Source: Verrucomicrobiia bacterium (lineage in GTDB: Bacteria; Verrucomicrobiota; Verrucomicrobiia; Verrucomicrobiales; DEV007). From it: 64,000 bases of DNA. Shown here piece after piece: positions 63,253 through 64,000 of this stretch. The stretch lies in contig JAUICH010000004.1 of assembly GCA_030427505.1 (NCBI GenBank), positions 186,001 to 250,000 of the forward strand. Direction: 5' to 3'. A model generated the notes under the pieces. That model searched no databases. It was not told the DNA's origin and worked only from the letters and a program-made list of their open reading frames with translations. The translations under genes were made by a program, and so were the position numbers. How positions within the stretch are numbered: the first letter of the stretch is position 1; every line of letters starts with the position of its first letter.

Positions 63253-63644
63253 TTTGGGAAGAGGCGTCCACCAACCGGCCAAGCTTGCCTTCTTTCCAAA
63301 ATAAGCACGAGACAGGACCACTCCCAACTAGCCTTTTCCCTCAGAACGGCTACCGCCAAACTAGCAAACCCACCCAGCCATCATCACCAAAACTAATTTC
63401 ATCCGGCCAATACCTATCGAAAGCGGCGAAGAATCGCCGCACTCCAAAGAAGCTTCGCTTCAATCGTTGTCCGCACACCAATCCTGCTAAGCTCCGGCTC
63501 ACCCCTGGTCATTGCCGCGACCCCTCCAAAACTCTCCCCCTCTCCTTGTCTCCCCCTCTCCTTGTCTGGCGGCTCGCACGCGCCACGCCACAAACGCCGC
63601 CCCTCCACTCTGAGCCAACGCCACGCCCCTCCCCCCATCGCCCC

Positions 63645-64000
63645 ATGACCACCCGCCCCACCATGTCCACCCTCGCCACGGACCTCGGCCTTTCCCCCTC
63701 CACCATCTCCCGCGCGTTACGGGGCGACCGGCGGATCGGGGCCGACACCCGCGCGCGCGTTGCCGAAGCCGCGCAGCGCCTGGGCTACCGGCCCAATCCC
63801 CTCGTCTCCGCTCTCATGGCGTCGCGGAAAAAGGCGGGCGGCCAGGGGGAAGTCGATACCATCGCCCTCGTTACGGACTACCGAGAGAACGCCCTCCCTA
63901 GTTCCACTCCGGCCACCAGAAAGGGTCGAGGCTCAAGCCGGAACCGCGACAACGGCTCTGGGACCTACCCCAGCGGCGCCGGGGCCATCCCCGGGTGGAA
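63645..64000 (+). CDS. LacI-family transcriptional regulator (partial)
   Basis: The frame opens at ATG 63645 and continues through the right window edge. Residues 7-60 are the LacI helix-turn-helix: MSTLATDLGLSPSTISRALRGDRRIGADTRARVAEAAQRLGYRPNPLVSALM. The hinge and first strand of the effector domain follow (KKAGGQGEVDTIALVTDY). After about residue 90 the in-frame text (SSTPATRKGRGSSRNR) loses family character, whereas another frame reads GHQKG..QRLWD. The gene may be frameshifted. The target is unknown; it is divergent from the Nit1C cluster across 1.3 kb. Confidence 0.7.
   Translation, partial: MTTRPTMSTLATDLGLSPSTISRALRGDRRIGADTRARVAEAAQRLGYRPNPLVSALMASRKKAGGQGEVDTIALVTDYRENALPSSTPATRKGRGSSRNRDNGSGTYPSGAGAIPGW

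Noticed and set aside
63028-63396. 122-codon plus-strand frame upstream of the LacI gene
   Set aside because: It spans the inverted-repeat arms and palindromes and has no domain or coding-like composition.
1-64000. tRNA, rRNA, CRISPR array, prophage or integrase genes
   Set aside because: I found no tRNA or rRNA signature, no repeat-spacer pattern and no transposase, integrase or phage structural gene by reading the translations; small RNAs cannot be excluded.

Overview
The window is a 64 kb chromosomal stretch of a high-GC Gram-negative bacterium. The gene content suggests Verrucomicrobiota (a related PVC phylum is possible). It has five formylglycine-type sulfatases, several secreted BD-FAE/acetyl-xylan-esterase-like hydrolases, Tat-exported sugar-phosphate-isomerase-like TIM barrels, a ThuA-like protein, an SHD1-like module and a LacI regulator of the kind seen in Opitutales/Puniceicoccales. 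This placement is inference; there is no rRNA or tRNA in the window to settle it.

Layout. 1-3.2 kb: an exported WD40 protein cut by the window edge, then two membrane proteins. 3.2-3.75 kb: a transposed non-coding element with exact 10-bp target duplications. 4-8 kb: a beta-helix protein, a sulfur-transfer operon (SQR-like flavoprotein, single-cysteine DsrC/TusE-like protein, DsrE-like protein) and an unknown protein. 8.3-19.7 kb: Tat-exported TIM barrel, FAD oxidoreductase, esterase, ThuA protein, a KAP NTPase with a long alanine-rich insert, DUF2752, SGNH hydrolase, YceH and an EF-hand protein. 20-25.8 kb: a same-strand run of sulfatase, esterase, sulfatase and TIM barrel for sulfated glycans. 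26-30 kb: hflK, hflC, then an ATP-grasp/DUF2007/lipoprotein operon. 30-38 kb: dienelactone hydrolase, a complete tripartite RND efflux operon and an esterase. 38.3-40.2 kb: pnuC-nadR NAD salvage. 40.4-52.3 kb: Na+/solute symporter with a cytoplasmic sulfatase, two exported sulfatases (one fused to a beta-propeller) and two tandem MFS paralogues. 52.5-56 kb: HEXXH peptidase and PhoD-like phosphatase. 56.1-62.3 kb: a complete seven-gene Nit1C nitrilase cluster on the minus strand. 63.6 kb onward: a LacI-type regulator, cut by the window end.

The most striking non-genic signal is a rich set of small transposable elements without a transposase. One family (two copies 50 kb apart, opposite orientation) has matching terminal inverted repeats and perfect 10-bp target duplications. 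Both of its target sites contain the stop codon of the upstream gene. A 219-bp MITE family has three copies, one exactly at a stop codon. Two further one-copy MITE-like elements and several hairpin repeats fill other gaps. The elements appear to use TTAG/CTAA-like sites at gene ends, where insertion leaves the gene intact.
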